The notes below the pieces were generated by a model. The model worked only from the letters and a program-made list of their open reading frames with translations. It was not told where the DNA came from and ran no database searches. From Aliivibrio_A kagoshimensis (lineage in GTDB: Bacteria > Pseudomonadota > Gammaproteobacteria > Enterobacterales > Vibrionaceae), in NCBI RefSeq assembly GCF_050337105.1, contig NZ_JAKJSQ010000015.1:8154-72153 (forward strand): 64,000 nt of DNA. The letters are read 5' to 3'. Of this stretch, positions 18,865-27,477 are shown piece by piece. The translations under genes and the position numbers were made by a program. Each line of letters begins with the position of its first letter. Position 1 is the stretch's first letter.

Positions 18865-19215
18865 ATGGCTTTTCTTTCGATAAAACATAGTATGACCCTA
18901 CTCGCATTTGCGCTTAGCTGGTTACTGATTATATCGATGCCCGTTATCAATGCGCACAGTGCTGCGGCTGGCCACTGGGAAACCATCTGTACAGTAAAAG
19001 GGTTTCAGCTGATCCAAGTCGATCAGTCTCCCACTCAACCCTCTCATTCAATTGAGTGCCCTTTTAGTCATTATATAAGCACTTTTTCTGATACCACACC
19101 CACTTTCATTTCTAACGTAACGCTCTCACTCGTTATTACCGTTGCGTATCATTCTATTATCGATCGCACTCGATATTTACACCGCACTCCACGTGCTCCA
19201 CCCTCCATTTACTAA
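18865..19215 (+). CDS. DUF2946-like small exported protein
   Basis: The product is 116 residues with an N-terminal hydrophobic segment (signal or anchor, about residues 9-30). The segments ETICTVKGFQLIQVDQ and the ECPFSHY stretch resemble the DUF2946 family, which often sits beside TonB receptors or PepSY proteins and is suspected to be linked to metal handling. A second hydrophobic segment lies near 82-95. No good ribosome site is visible, because the sequence before the ATG is part of a hairpin, so the start is uncertain; an ATG at 18892 is an alternative. The PepSY gene follows after 86 bases. Confidence 0.6.
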   Translation: MAFLSIKHSMTLLAFALSWLLIISMPVINAHSAAAGHWETICTVKGFQLIQVDQSPTQPSHSIECPFSHYISTFSDTTPTFISNVTLSLVITVAYHSIIDRTRYLHRTPRAPPSIY

Positions 19216-19301
19216 CCACTTCACACTGTATTCAATGATCTCTACGTTAATCCTCTTAGATTTGACGGAGGGCCATTTATCACTATTTTAAAGGTTAATG
19301 A

Positions 19302-20705
19302 ATGACTTCTACCTCTACTACTTCACCGCTCAATATGGCGGATGAGAACAGCAAAAAACGTAATTTCTACTTTTCGGTTTGGCGTTGGCACTTTTACGCT
19401 GGCCTCTATGTCATCCCATTTATTCTATTGCTTTCAATCACGGGACTAATCATGTTGTTTAATGACTCAATAGAGCAATTGCAACATGACGAGATAATTA
19501 ATATCACTCCTCAACACCATACATACTCTGTCGCTGAGCAACGTCTCAATGTGCAAAACCTCTACCCTAATGCCAGCATCAAACAGTACATAACTCCGGT
19601 TAACTCGACGACATCCAGTCGTTTTTCGATTGTAAAAGCTAGCGGCCAAGGTGTGTATGTTCTAGTCAATCCGTATACAGGGGCCATATTAGGTGAAATT
19701 CATCGTGATAATAGTTGGTACCGCTTAGCCAACGATATCCACGGCACCCTTTTGATCGGTGATGTTGGTGATCGTATGATTGAGATTGCTGCTAGCTTAT
19801 CCATTCTTCTGATCGTTTCTGGACTCTATTTATGGTGGCCAAAAGATGCAAAGAGCCGCGCTTCATTTTTTACACTGCGCTTTAGTAGCGGCACAAAAGC
19901 AGTCATTAAAGACTTACACTCTAATCTGGGGGCAATATTCTCCCTTTTTCTACTCTTCTTTTTGATTTCTGGTTTAGCATGGGCAGGCGTATGGGGAGGG
20001 AAATTTGTTCAGCCATGGAGCAGTTTCCCTGCTGAGAAATGGGATGATGTTCCTCTCTCAACACAAACCCACAACACCTTAAACCATGGAGTTGAAGAGG
20101 AGGTCCCCTGGAATCTTGAGCTGACTCATTTACCACTTTCAACAGAGCAGCCGGAATCAAGTGGTGTTGTCAATGTCGATCGCATCGTTGAGCTTGCTTA
20201 CGCTGAAGGCTTTACCCGGTTTAAGCTTAATTTTCCAAAAGATGAACAGAGCGTATACACCGTATCCGCCAATACCATGAGCGGAGATATCACCGATGCT
20301 CGCGATGACAGAACCACACACATTGACCAGTATTCAGGCAAAGTGCTGGCTGATGTTACTTGGCAAGATTACTCAGTCATGGCGAAATTTATGGCTGCAG
20401 GGATCGCACTTCATCAAGGAGACATGGGCTTATGGAACCTGATTGCCAATACATTGTTATGCGTAGTTTTTATTTTTGTCGCAATCTCTGGAGTCATGAT
20501 GTGGTGGTCACGTAAACCGTATGGGTTGGCAACACTTGCATCGCCAATCAAACCAAAAGCAATATCGGCTTCATTGCCTGCTATTATCACTGTTATTACA
20601 CTCTGTTTGCTTTTCCCTATGGCTGGAATGACTATCGCTACGGTACTGTTGTTCGATCTAATGGTGGTTGCACGCTCACAACGTTTACAGAAATTCTTCC
20701 ATTAA
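19302..20705 (+). CDS. PepSY-associated membrane protein (PiuB-like)
   Basis: This is an inner-membrane protein, 467 residues, of the PepSY_TM family. The first helix follows the conserved FYFSVWRWHFYAGLYVIPF. PepSY-like periplasmic segments lie between helices. A second conserved region KDLHSNLGAIFSLFLLFFLISGLAW and the final helices near VMMWWSRKP are present. Members include PiuB and ferric-siderophore reductase-like proteins, so a role in iron or heme uptake is likely, though no Fur box was recognised. AAAGGTTAATGA precedes the ATG. A terminator follows. Confidence 0.85.
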   Translation: MTSTSTTSPLNMADENSKKRNFYFSVWRWHFYAGLYVIPFILLLSITGLIMLFNDSIEQLQHDEIINITPQHHTYSVAEQRLNVQNLYPNASIKQYITPVNSTTSSRFSIVKASGQGVYVLVNPYTGAILGEIHRDNSWYRLANDIHGTLLIGDVGDRMIEIAASLSILLIVSGLYLWWPKDAKSRASFFTLRFSSGTKAVIKDLHSNLGAIFSLFLLFFLISGLAWAGVWGGKFVQPWSSFPAEKWDDVPLSTQTHNTLNHGVEEEVPWNLELTHLPLSTEQPESSGVVNVDRIVELAYAEGFTRFKLNFPKDEQSVYTVSANTMSGDITDARDDRTTHIDQYSGKVLADVTWQDYSVMAKFMAAGIALHQGDMGLWNLIANTLLCVVFIFVAISGVMMWWSRKPYGLATLASPIKPKAISASLPAIITVITLCLLFPMAGMTIATVLLFDLMVVARSQRLQKFFH

Positions 20706-20715
20706 TCATATATAG

Positions 20716-20741
20716 AGAAGCCGCAATTGTTAGCGGCTTCT
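20716..20741. terminator. Rho-independent terminator after PepSY gene
   Basis: AGAAGCCGC-AATTGTTA-GCGGCTTCT then TTATAT. It lies at the convergent junction and touches the 3' end of the FtsX-like gene on the other strand. Confidence 0.85.
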
Positions 20742-21746
20742 TTATATCAGGGAAAGGTAGGCAAATATGAGTTGTTCACTCAGAGTCCAACTCAGATGGG
20801 CAGCAAAATAGAGTAGTAGAGTAAATAATGATGAAAGGATCACTATATAAGCCCACAGTTCAGAGTATGTCATTCCTAATAACTGCATAACCTCTAAGGC
20901 ATTCTGTTTTGCCACCATTAGCATTCTCACCGCTACGTAAAATACGGCACAACATAAGCCTAATAAAAAACCAAATAACACGATTTTGAAATGTTGTAGA
21001 TTAGAAAAGATTTGACTGTGCTCAGACGTTAACGCTTTCACATCGACCACTTTATAGGAGAGTGATTGGCTGTTAGTGAAATGATCATCAATAGTCCTTC
21101 GTAGCTTATCAACCGCCGATGTGCTCAGACCACTAAACTCAAGTTGGTTAAACTTGGGGGGGACTCCAAATAGAGTTTGGTACTGCTGCTGAGAGATGAT
21201 CACAATCGGATCAGAGGTTAAAAAACCAAAATCCACCAAGTAAATAGTGGAGAAGGTTTTTTTCACCTTCACACTCGGCACCATTAACGTCAACTCAGTA
21301 TTCATTTCCGTTATTCCGAGTTGATTGGCTAATACTCGACTCATGATCACTTGTTGTGAATCTAAATCGCTGAACTTATTCTGTAAATAGTCATCTTCAT
21401 AGGTGAGTAGCGTGATCCCTTTGACTAAATCTAACTGTTCAGTACCAATATGAAGCAGGGATTTTGACTCTAATCGCAATGAATTTGAAACACCGCTTAG
21501 CACCGGGACCTGTTGTAATGCGGTCAAAAAATCTCGAGAAGGAGAACTCACTTGTACTTGCCCCATGATGCCAACAAAGCTCTGTTCCATATAATGTTCA
21601 AACCGATTAAGTACGGAACTGGCCCCCAAGTAAGCGTAAAAAACAAATAGGAATACTAACGGAATCGAGTAGGTAGTCAGTCTGATCAAACGAGTTTGAC
21701 CAGCCAACATAATTCTAGCGATGAGCAGAGCACGATCGACTGTCAT
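20742..21746 (-). CDS. FtsX/MacB-type ABC permease, short form
   Basis: The product is 334 residues. Helix 1 is near residues 25-45, then a periplasmic MacB_PCD-like domain (about 46-250), helix 2 (about 254-278) and helix 3 (about 298-320). The chain ends at residue 334, where FtsX-fold permeases normally continue for another 30-50 residues with helix 4. The loop ALEVMQLLGMTYSELWAYIV is the usual coupling region after helix 2. It is the last gene of an eleven-gene minus-strand run that includes one ATPase and a second, full-length FtsX permease, so a LolCDE-like 1+1+2 assembly is plausible. No clear ribosome site is seen. Confidence 0.75.
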   Translation of the reverse strand: MTVDRALLIARIMLAGQTRLIRLTTYSIPLVFLFVFYAYLGASSVLNRFEHYMEQSFVGIMGQVQVSSPSRDFLTALQQVPVLSGVSNSLRLESKSLLHIGTEQLDLVKGITLLTYEDDYLQNKFSDLDSQQVIMSRVLANQLGITEMNTELTLMVPSVKVKKTFSTIYLVDFGFLTSDPIVIISQQQYQTLFGVPPKFNQLEFSGLSTSAVDKLRRTIDDHFTNSQSLSYKVVDVKALTSEHSQIFSNLQHFKIVLFGFLLGLCCAVFYVAVRMLMVAKQNALEVMQLLGMTYSELWAYIVILSSLFTLLLYFAAHLSWTLSEQLIFAYLSLI

Positions 21747-21751
21747 ACGCG

Positions 21752-22720
21752 TTAAAACATCTCTACTTTTTTACCTAATGTACTGGTGAAGATCTTTCGT
21801 AATACCGTTCCAGTTGCTGCAGAAATATAGTAGGGATTTCTATCCCAACGAAACTTATTGATTTTTCGTTGAGCCACACGCACTGTGCCATGCTCAGATT
21901 CATTCACGACTAAAATGATATACATTTCCATGACATGCAGTACACCTTGCCGGTTAGGCATAAATGTTGTTGCAAAAATTGCGTGCAGTGGCATAGGTTT
22001 GACAAACTGATCATGATGAAAAGGTAAAAATGCCTGCTTTAAATTTGGGTTCCCTCTTCCCAACACAATATTTCCTTCGTTACCTCCGGCATACCAAAGG
22101 ACCTCTTGCCCCCTAAATGGTTTACGGTAAGAGTACTCCGTTACTATGGTTATAAACGTATCTAAAGCCACTTGATCCAAGCTGATCATCGCCCCGACCT
22201 CATTAGCTACGACATCACTCGATACATCAACAATGCTATCGTCAAAATCAATGTCTGAGCCAATATCATCTGAAAGATCGATGTCATCGGCAATGTCACC
22301 GCTCTCATCGTCACTTCCTTCCTCGCTTGGCACAACGTCTGCGGTAAGTACACTGCTCTCTAAGCGCCTTTTGGACTCTTTAGAGATGGTTTTTACCATG
22401 TTTGTTAACTCCGTTTTTACCAGGTTCTCTTGCAATGAAAATTCAGGAAAACGTTTAGCACTCAGCATTCTGACATTTGCATCAAGACCTGAGCTTTCAA
22501 GCAGTAACTGCATATTCAGTACTTCACTTCGATAGCCCTTTTCTATCATTTTATTGGTCTTTCTTAACGTCTTTGCACTAACAATTTCTTTATGTGCCAC
22601 TAGCATATTAAATGAGCCACGAATACTGTTCACAAACTCCGCAATGGCCACATTCGTTCCTGCGTACGACACACTCGGCATGCAGAACATCGCCACTGCT
22701 AATAATACTTTTTTATTCAT
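21752..22720 (-). CDS. Exported protein of unknown function with acidic linker
   Basis: I do not recognise this 322-residue protein. It has a signal peptide (cleavage near VSYAG). A helical N-terminal part (about 22-130) is followed by a strongly acidic low-complexity linker rich in Asp/Ser (about 131-170). The C-terminal domain (about 175-322) has aromatic and beta-like character (VLWYAGGNEGNIVLGRG, LHVMEMYIILVVNE). A GGGGG ribosome site precedes the ATG. It lies 5 bases before the short FtsX gene and 10 bases after the lipoprotein gene, so it belongs to the same transcript. It is probably periplasmic. Confidence 0.7.
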   Translation of the reverse strand: MNKKVLLAVAMFCMPSVSYAGTNVAIAEFVNSIRGSFNMLVAHKEIVSAKTLRKTNKMIEKGYRSEVLNMQLLLESSGLDANVRMLSAKRFPEFSLQENLVKTELTNMVKTISKESKRRLESSVLTADVVPSEEGSDDESGDIADDIDLSDDIGSDIDFDDSIVDVSSDVVANEVGAMISLDQVALDTFITIVTEYSYRKPFRGQEVLWYAGGNEGNIVLGRGNPNLKQAFLPFHHDQFVKPMPLHAIFATTFMPNRQGVLHVMEMYIILVVNESEHGTVRVAQRKINKFRWDRNPYYISAATGTVLRKIFTSTLGKKVEMF

Positions 22721-22730
22721 TTCTGCCCCC

Positions 22731-23825
22731 TTACTGCTTATAACATCTGAATGTCATGCGTTCTGAAGAGAAACTATTGGCAACAATAGCGTATGTCTCA
22801 GCATTCCAATCGAACACTAAAAAGTGATTTGATTGGTAATCATCCTCAAGCTCAAGGTAATCATCTTCACGATAGAAATCAGAGTCGGTATCCTCATCCA
22901 GTGCCGCAATCAACTCCAGATTAGCGATACCCGTTGGACGATTTATCTCCGACTTCCTACGAGCGAACTCAAATACATACGGTGAGGCAAGCATTTGGCT
23001 GTATTCAGTGCAGTAATTATTCGCTTGTTCCAACGACATACTGGTCGCGGCAATAGATTTAGAACCGACACCATACAGCTGCTCACGACTGACAGCGTTA
23101 CGCATAATTTGATAAGCTCGGCTTCCATTGCTGGTTGAAAAAGGAACATCAACTGTGACAAAACCACTTGTGGTCGATGCCGCTCCATTTAGACCAACCT
23201 TAGTGGTTTTAATACCAAGAATTTCTGCGGATTTACTCAACACACTCACTTTAATGATTAAATCCCCACCCTTCTGATCCGCTAATATATAAAGCACTAA
23301 ATCCGATACTTTGGCGGTGTCATCAAAACTGGCCTCAGAAGCGTCGTAAAATGGATCCAATTCTCGTTTGAGTATTTTCCCTATGACTTTTTCTGTATCA
23401 CCTTGCTGAGCTTGTATCGACAGATTTGGTGCTTGTACTATGTACTCTTCAGCGGAAAATAAAATCTCATCTTTATGGGCGTAAGGCGCATTGACTTCCA
23501 GCGCGACATTTATCTCATCAGGGACATAAGCCAGTTTTGAAAATGCTTGTTTTAGCCCTTTATCCAGCAGTCTGCTCACCGCTGTATTTATGGTGCTGGT
23601 CGACGACTTATGGGATAAAAACCGCTTTCCTTTTGAGTCATAAAAATACGCGTTAAACTTATCGTTATCTTCCTCAGGTTCATCATCAAAAATACTGTTG
23701 TACTCTGCTTCATCAGAAACAGATATATGAAGCGGGGATGAGTTGGATTCGGCAGGTTTTTTGTCTGTGGTTTGACAACCAACAAGAAACAAGACTACCC
23801 ATAAATACTTACCCATGTTGATCAT
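22731..23825 (-). CDS. Lipoprotein with C-terminal FGE-like domain
   Basis: This is a 364-residue lipoprotein with lipobox LVGC (Cys at residue 17). Residues 30-60 are acidic. Residues 75-215 form an unrecognised domain. From about 235 to the end the sequence parallels the FGE-like protein encoded three genes upstream: IMRNAVSREQ matches IMRTEFSCKQ, SLEQANNYC matches TLQEAELAC, LASPYVFEFA matches LPSEYQWLAA, and both chains end in FRCxKQ. I infer a diverged sulfatase-modifying-factor/C-type-lectin fold. The start overlaps the upstream stop (ATGA), implying coupling. The function is unknown. Confidence 0.7.
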   Translation of the reverse strand: MINMGKYLWVVLFLVGCQTTDKKPAESNSSPLHISVSDEAEYNSIFDDEPEEDNDKFNAYFYDSKGKRFLSHKSSTSTINTAVSRLLDKGLKQAFSKLAYVPDEINVALEVNAPYAHKDEILFSAEEYIVQAPNLSIQAQQGDTEKVIGKILKRELDPFYDASEASFDDTAKVSDLVLYILADQKGGDLIIKVSVLSKSAEILGIKTTKVGLNGAASTTSGFVTVDVPFSTSNGSRAYQIMRNAVSREQLYGVGSKSIAATSMSLEQANNYCTEYSQMLASPYVFEFARRKSEINRPTGIANLELIAALDEDTDSDFYREDDYLELEDDYQSNHFLVFDWNAETYAIVANSFSSERMTFRCYKQ

Positions 23826-25351
23826 AATTTAGCGACTCCATTCTGCTGCATATACGTAGTTATCTTCTTACTATTCGCACGTGTGGTATCCGTCTGTTTA
23901 TCCACTAATTGCAAACTTTGATTCAACGGTACAAATTCAAATTGGGTAACAAAGCCTTTACTGTCCATCGTAAATCGATAAAGCACTTTTCCGGCTTTGG
24001 TAATCTCAACCTTGGATCCTTTTAACGTAGCGGTCAAAGAGATCGGTTCCGTTCCATTAATCAAAAATATTTTCTTACTGCTGAGGTTGCCCTCTTTCAT
24101 CCAATACGCCAGATACCATAATCCTTCAAATCCATAGTAATTCTCTTTTGAGACAAACAGGATCTCTTCACCCAATTTGATGATTCTGTTTTTGTTATCT
24201 AAGACCCACGAACTCTCAACTTTATCGAGCACTTTTTGTACTTTTTTAAGCTCAAGTAGAGAACCCGATTTCGTTTTCGCCATGATACCAATATGTTTTT
24301 CAGTGTTACTTGATGTCGTCTTAGGGTCAAACAACTCTGTTTCGGCTTGCGCTTTCACTTGGATCAAATTTTTCTTTTTACCAGTATATTTATACTCCAC
24401 TAAGAGTTTTTTGGCCCCACCGCCACTTTTATTCCACACATAAGAAGTGGTCAAAGTTTCACCTTTAAAACTGAACGAGGTTGGAGAAGTTGGAAATCGT
24501 TTAGCCATATCGCTCATGGCTTTCACCTTCTCATCTTCGATGCGCATTAACTGATAGGTTTTTCCTGCAAATCGAATCTCGGTAACCGTATCTTTTACTT
24601 TCTCAACATGAAGCAAGGTTGAACCATCAGAGTGAACCCTAGTCGAGCCAATTTTTAGTGACGATTTAACGGTATAGATAGATTGACTTCCGCGCTGCAT
24701 TGCACCTGTAATGTTGGTATTCAACGACGTATTTTGCTGGTTTGGCACAATCAGGCTTAAGGTACCTTGCTGAAGAATAAAAAATCGACTATTTGGCTGC
24801 TTAGAAAAGAGTTCGTCCAGCGACAAAATAGGCAGATTTTTGTATGTAGCCACCCCTTGCTCAACGCGTCTAATTTCTGCATTTATTTTTTTAATTTCAC
24901 TGTTTAAGGCGTTAATTTCTTGCAGGTAATCAGCTTTATCATCATTCGATTTTGTTTTTGACACTTTCAGTTTGAGTTCAGCAACCTCATTACTAAACTC
25001 CTTTTTATCCTGCTTAAGTGATAACAAGTCATTGGCACTTTCACTGGCAAACTTTCGCTTCTCATTGCTGTATTGTTTATTGCTAGTGACCGTTGCGCTA
25101 AAAAGTGGCGTTATTGACTTTGGACCTTTTGATAGTGACAAGCGATTGCCTTTATCGATTAACGTTAACACATTTGCAGTACCACCAGACGCGTAATAGA
25201 GCGTTCGTGGAGCTTTGTTTGTATTTGCAAAATTAGTACTGGTGTATGCGCCACTCGTCGTTGGGAACGACGCATTTGCCGCCCCATTACACAACAGCAA
25301 TATCGCAATAAGCTGGATACTGGTTTTACACATTGTGATTAAACCTTTCAT
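23822..25351 (-). CDS. Exported coiled-coil/beta protein, unknown function
   Basis: I do not recognise this protein of about 509 residues. The signal peptide ends near GAANA. A Lys/Glu-rich coiled coil covers roughly residues 95-165 (FSNEVAELKLKV, EINALNSEIKKINAEIRRVE). The rest is beta-rich with many short repeats of turn-type residues. ATG 25351 is preferred because AAGGAG lies five bases before it; the in-frame GTG at 25357 sits on top of that site. It begins nine bases after the FGE-like gene and overlaps the next lipoprotein gene by 4 bases. It is likely periplasmic or outer-membrane associated. Confidence 0.7.
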   Translation of the reverse strand: MKGLITMCKTSIQLIAILLLCNGAANASFPTTSGAYTSTNFANTNKAPRTLYYASGGTANVLTLIDKGNRLSLSKGPKSITPLFSATVTSNKQYSNEKRKFASESANDLLSLKQDKKEFSNEVAELKLKVSKTKSNDDKADYLQEINALNSEIKKINAEIRRVEQGVATYKNLPILSLDELFSKQPNSRFFILQQGTLSLIVPNQQNTSLNTNITGAMQRGSQSIYTVKSSLKIGSTRVHSDGSTLLHVEKVKDTVTEIRFAGKTYQLMRIEDEKVKAMSDMAKRFPTSPTSFSFKGETLTTSYVWNKSGGGAKKLLVEYKYTGKKKNLIQVKAQAETELFDPKTTSSNTEKHIGIMAKTKSGSLLELKKVQKVLDKVESSWVLDNKNRIIKLGEEILFVSKENYYGFEGLWYLAYWMKEGNLSSKKIFLINGTEPISLTATLKGSKVEITKAGKVLYRFTMDSKGFVTQFEFVPLNQSLQLVDKQTDTTRANSKKITTYMQQNGVAKL

Positions 25352-25360
25352 TGTCACTCC

Positions 25361-26089
25361 TTACTGTTTAATACAACGAAATCCGACATTCTCGTCGAGC
25401 ACGCTTTCAGGATTGAACCCAGCTCGATAGGCCGGATTTAGTAACATGGGCTTTCTCATCAGGTCAAAAGAACCACCCTTCATCACATATTGCCGGTCGT
25501 TTTCACTCCATTGACTACGGGTCATCTCCCACACGTTGCCAACCAAGCCTTTGATACCGGATAGGTTGCTGTAAGCATCCTCTACATCCACTTTATAATC
25601 CCTTGCCATAGTTGATGTTGCCTGTTCATTTTCTTGATACTCTTGAACTAAAATAGTTTGATACCACGCTTTCACGCTAAGGGTAGTAACGCTACCTCGA
25701 TAAAGTGCAGCCGCTAACCATTGGTACTCACTGGGTAACTCGCCGCCCAAGCTTGTACAGGCCAGCTCAGCTTCTTGTAATGTCACGCCCGTTATCGGCT
25801 CCAATGGATAGTCATCACAAGCATTTCTAAGTTGTTGCTCTCTTTTCCCTACAAGACTGTCCATCACCTTCAAAAACTGTTTACATGAAAACTCCGTTCG
25901 CATTATGTCAAAGGGCTCTAATCTGCCAATCGTATTATTATTGGTCACGTAATGGCTCGACATATTCAGTGTCACTGACGGTGCATCCTGAATATCGACC
26001 TGTTTAGGGTGAACAGTAATCCACTCTACACTGGAATGTGCTGATAGACTCAATAGCACGACACTGAAGACAAGAAACGATTTCATCAT
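25361..26089 (-). CDS. Periplasmic FGE/SUMF1-like protein lacking catalytic cysteines
   Basis: The product is 242 residues with a signal peptide (cleavage near SAHSS, residue 20). Residues 60-242 are a formylglycine-generating-enzyme-like fold: IMRTEFSCKQF (62-72), ITGVTLQEAELAC (99-111), LPSEYQWLAAALYRG (118-132), GLVGNVWEMTRSQW (181-194), KGGSF (204-208) and NVGFRCIKQ (234-242). True FGEs carry two active-site cysteines shortly after the GGS motif. Here that stretch (209-225) has none, so a binding or sensor role is more likely than sulfatase activation. It overlaps the DUF4384 stop (ATGATGA). TagR of type VI secretion is a known FGE-like periplasmic sensor. Confidence 0.82.
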   Translation of the reverse strand: MMKSFLVFSVVLLSLSAHSSVEWITVHPKQVDIQDAPSVTLNMSSHYVTNNNTIGRLEPFDIMRTEFSCKQFLKVMDSLVGKREQQLRNACDDYPLEPITGVTLQEAELACTSLGGELPSEYQWLAAALYRGSVTTLSVKAWYQTILVQEYQENEQATSTMARDYKVDVEDAYSNLSGIKGLVGNVWEMTRSQWSENDRQYVMKGGSFDLMRKPMLLNPAYRAGFNPESVLDENVGFRCIKQ

Positions 26090-27477
26090 CCTTTCGCTTT
26101 TTTAACCAGTGACTGATAGAGTTTTTCTAAATAGCTGTCCAATTTGTTACTGGCATAGACCCCGGTCACTTTATGTCGACTTAACCGTTTTTCATCGCCA
26201 TTTCTCTCTTTCGCATAGAGCTCTCCGGTAATGACGTAGATGTCCGCATTTAAACGATTTGAGAACACCTTCTCTGTACTCACTTCAAACACAATTGCAC
26301 TGCCACTTTTTGTTACTTCGATGTGCTGAGAGCGTAATACCTGCTTTATTCTGCGTTTCTCTTTACTGGACGTTTTTCCATTCATCAGAACCTGATAGGA
26401 CGCGACTTTGAGCTGAGAGCTTTCGATATCAACCAATACCGGTTTATCTTCAATGACACATGTTTGGCTTAATAGGCAATCACTAATAAATTGCTGATAG
26501 CCCACTGAGTCTGAGACTGAATACCCGGTAAAACTCTCGGTGATAAAGGCCATTGATATCGGTTCTATCGAGGTGACCACTTTTAACGTTAGAGCATCTC
26601 GCTGTTTTGGCGAAACACGAAACACTTCATTTTCATTAATCTGGCTTTTGAGTGGATAGCTCAATACCTGCTCTTTACTAATATAGTTATAGGTACTTTG
26701 AGGCGATGGAAAGAGCAATAACGGCACCTTACGCCCTTCAAGGAAAAGATAGACATAGGCATTTTGGTTACTGGATATTTTAGCAGAAAGGTGTTCGCCC
26801 ACAGAGAATTGGGTTTTGGTCAGGTTGGTAAAAACCTTTAATGACTTTTCCTCTTGCTCAGTAAGCAACAATTCCAGTTCATTTGGTAAGCTTTCTGATA
26901 CTTTACGGTTATTTCGCAATACAGCAATCTGCAATCTTGCACGGTCAAACTCGCCATTAATGACCTGTTCAATAATCATTCCTACCTGCTGATCTAACTC
27001 CTGTTGTTCTTGCTCTAATCTCGCTTTAATCTTAGCCAGTTGCTGAGTACTCAGTGTATATAAACAGTAAGCTTGAACCTCTTTTCCTTCATTGGAGTAC
27101 TCAAGATAAGTGTCGTTACGATTAATGCCTGTCAGTGTAATGCTACTCTCTGTTGTTGTTAGCTGTTCAAAACGACTTTGAAACTGCTCGCCGGCAACCG
27201 TCATGTTGGATTTTACCTTTGATTGCACCTCGACACTGAAATACTCAGCGACTTGAGTTAACCCGGCATTACATGCGTCATCAATAGAGCTTACCGAAGC
27301 GTAAGGATCGCTTGCTGACCAACGCTTGGAACGACCAATGAAACTGTTTTTTTGTACAAAGCTATCCATGGCCCATTTCGGCTTGTCGCTTGGCTCCTCT
27401 TCAGCAGACACAAGAGGGGGCGCTAACAATAAGATCAGCACCGATGGCAGAAGATAACGGCAGCGTTCTATAGACAT
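26086..27477 (-). CDS. Exported LPP20-like/DUF4384 protein
   Basis: The product is 463 residues with a signal peptide ending near VSAEE. Residues 35-155 resemble the LPP20 fold (FIGRSKRW..., SIDDACNAGLTQVAEYF, then AYCLYTLSTQQL). A charged helical stretch follows. Residues about 220-310 match DUF4384 (FSVGEHLSAKISSNQNAYVYLFLEGRKVPLLLFPS), a domain common in exported proteins next to kinases or proteases. The C-terminal part (360-463) is another alpha/beta unit. TAATG links it to the WD40 gene by one shared base. The role is unknown; it is probably an assembly or sensor component of the envelope system here. Confidence 0.7.
   Translation of the reverse strand: MSIERCRYLLPSVLILLLAPPLVSAEEEPSDKPKWAMDSFVQKNSFIGRSKRWSASDPYASVSSIDDACNAGLTQVAEYFSVEVQSKVKSNMTVAGEQFQSRFEQLTTTESSITLTGINRNDTYLEYSNEGKEVQAYCLYTLSTQQLAKIKARLEQEQQELDQQVGMIIEQVINGEFDRARLQIAVLRNNRKVSESLPNELELLLTEQEEKSLKVFTNLTKTQFSVGEHLSAKISSNQNAYVYLFLEGRKVPLLLFPSPQSTYNYISKEQVLSYPLKSQINENEVFRVSPKQRDALTLKVVTSIEPISMAFITESFTGYSVSDSVGYQQFISDCLLSQTCVIEDKPVLVDIESSQLKVASYQVLMNGKTSSKEKRRIKQVLRSQHIEVTKSGSAIVFEVSTEKVFSNRLNADIYVITGELYAKERNGDEKRLSRHKVTGVYASNKLDSYLEKLYQSLVKKAKG

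Noticed and set aside
25361..26089. An active formylglycine-generating enzyme for sulfatases
   Set aside because: The active-site cysteine pair is absent and no sulfatase gene is nearby. A binding or sensor role is more likely.
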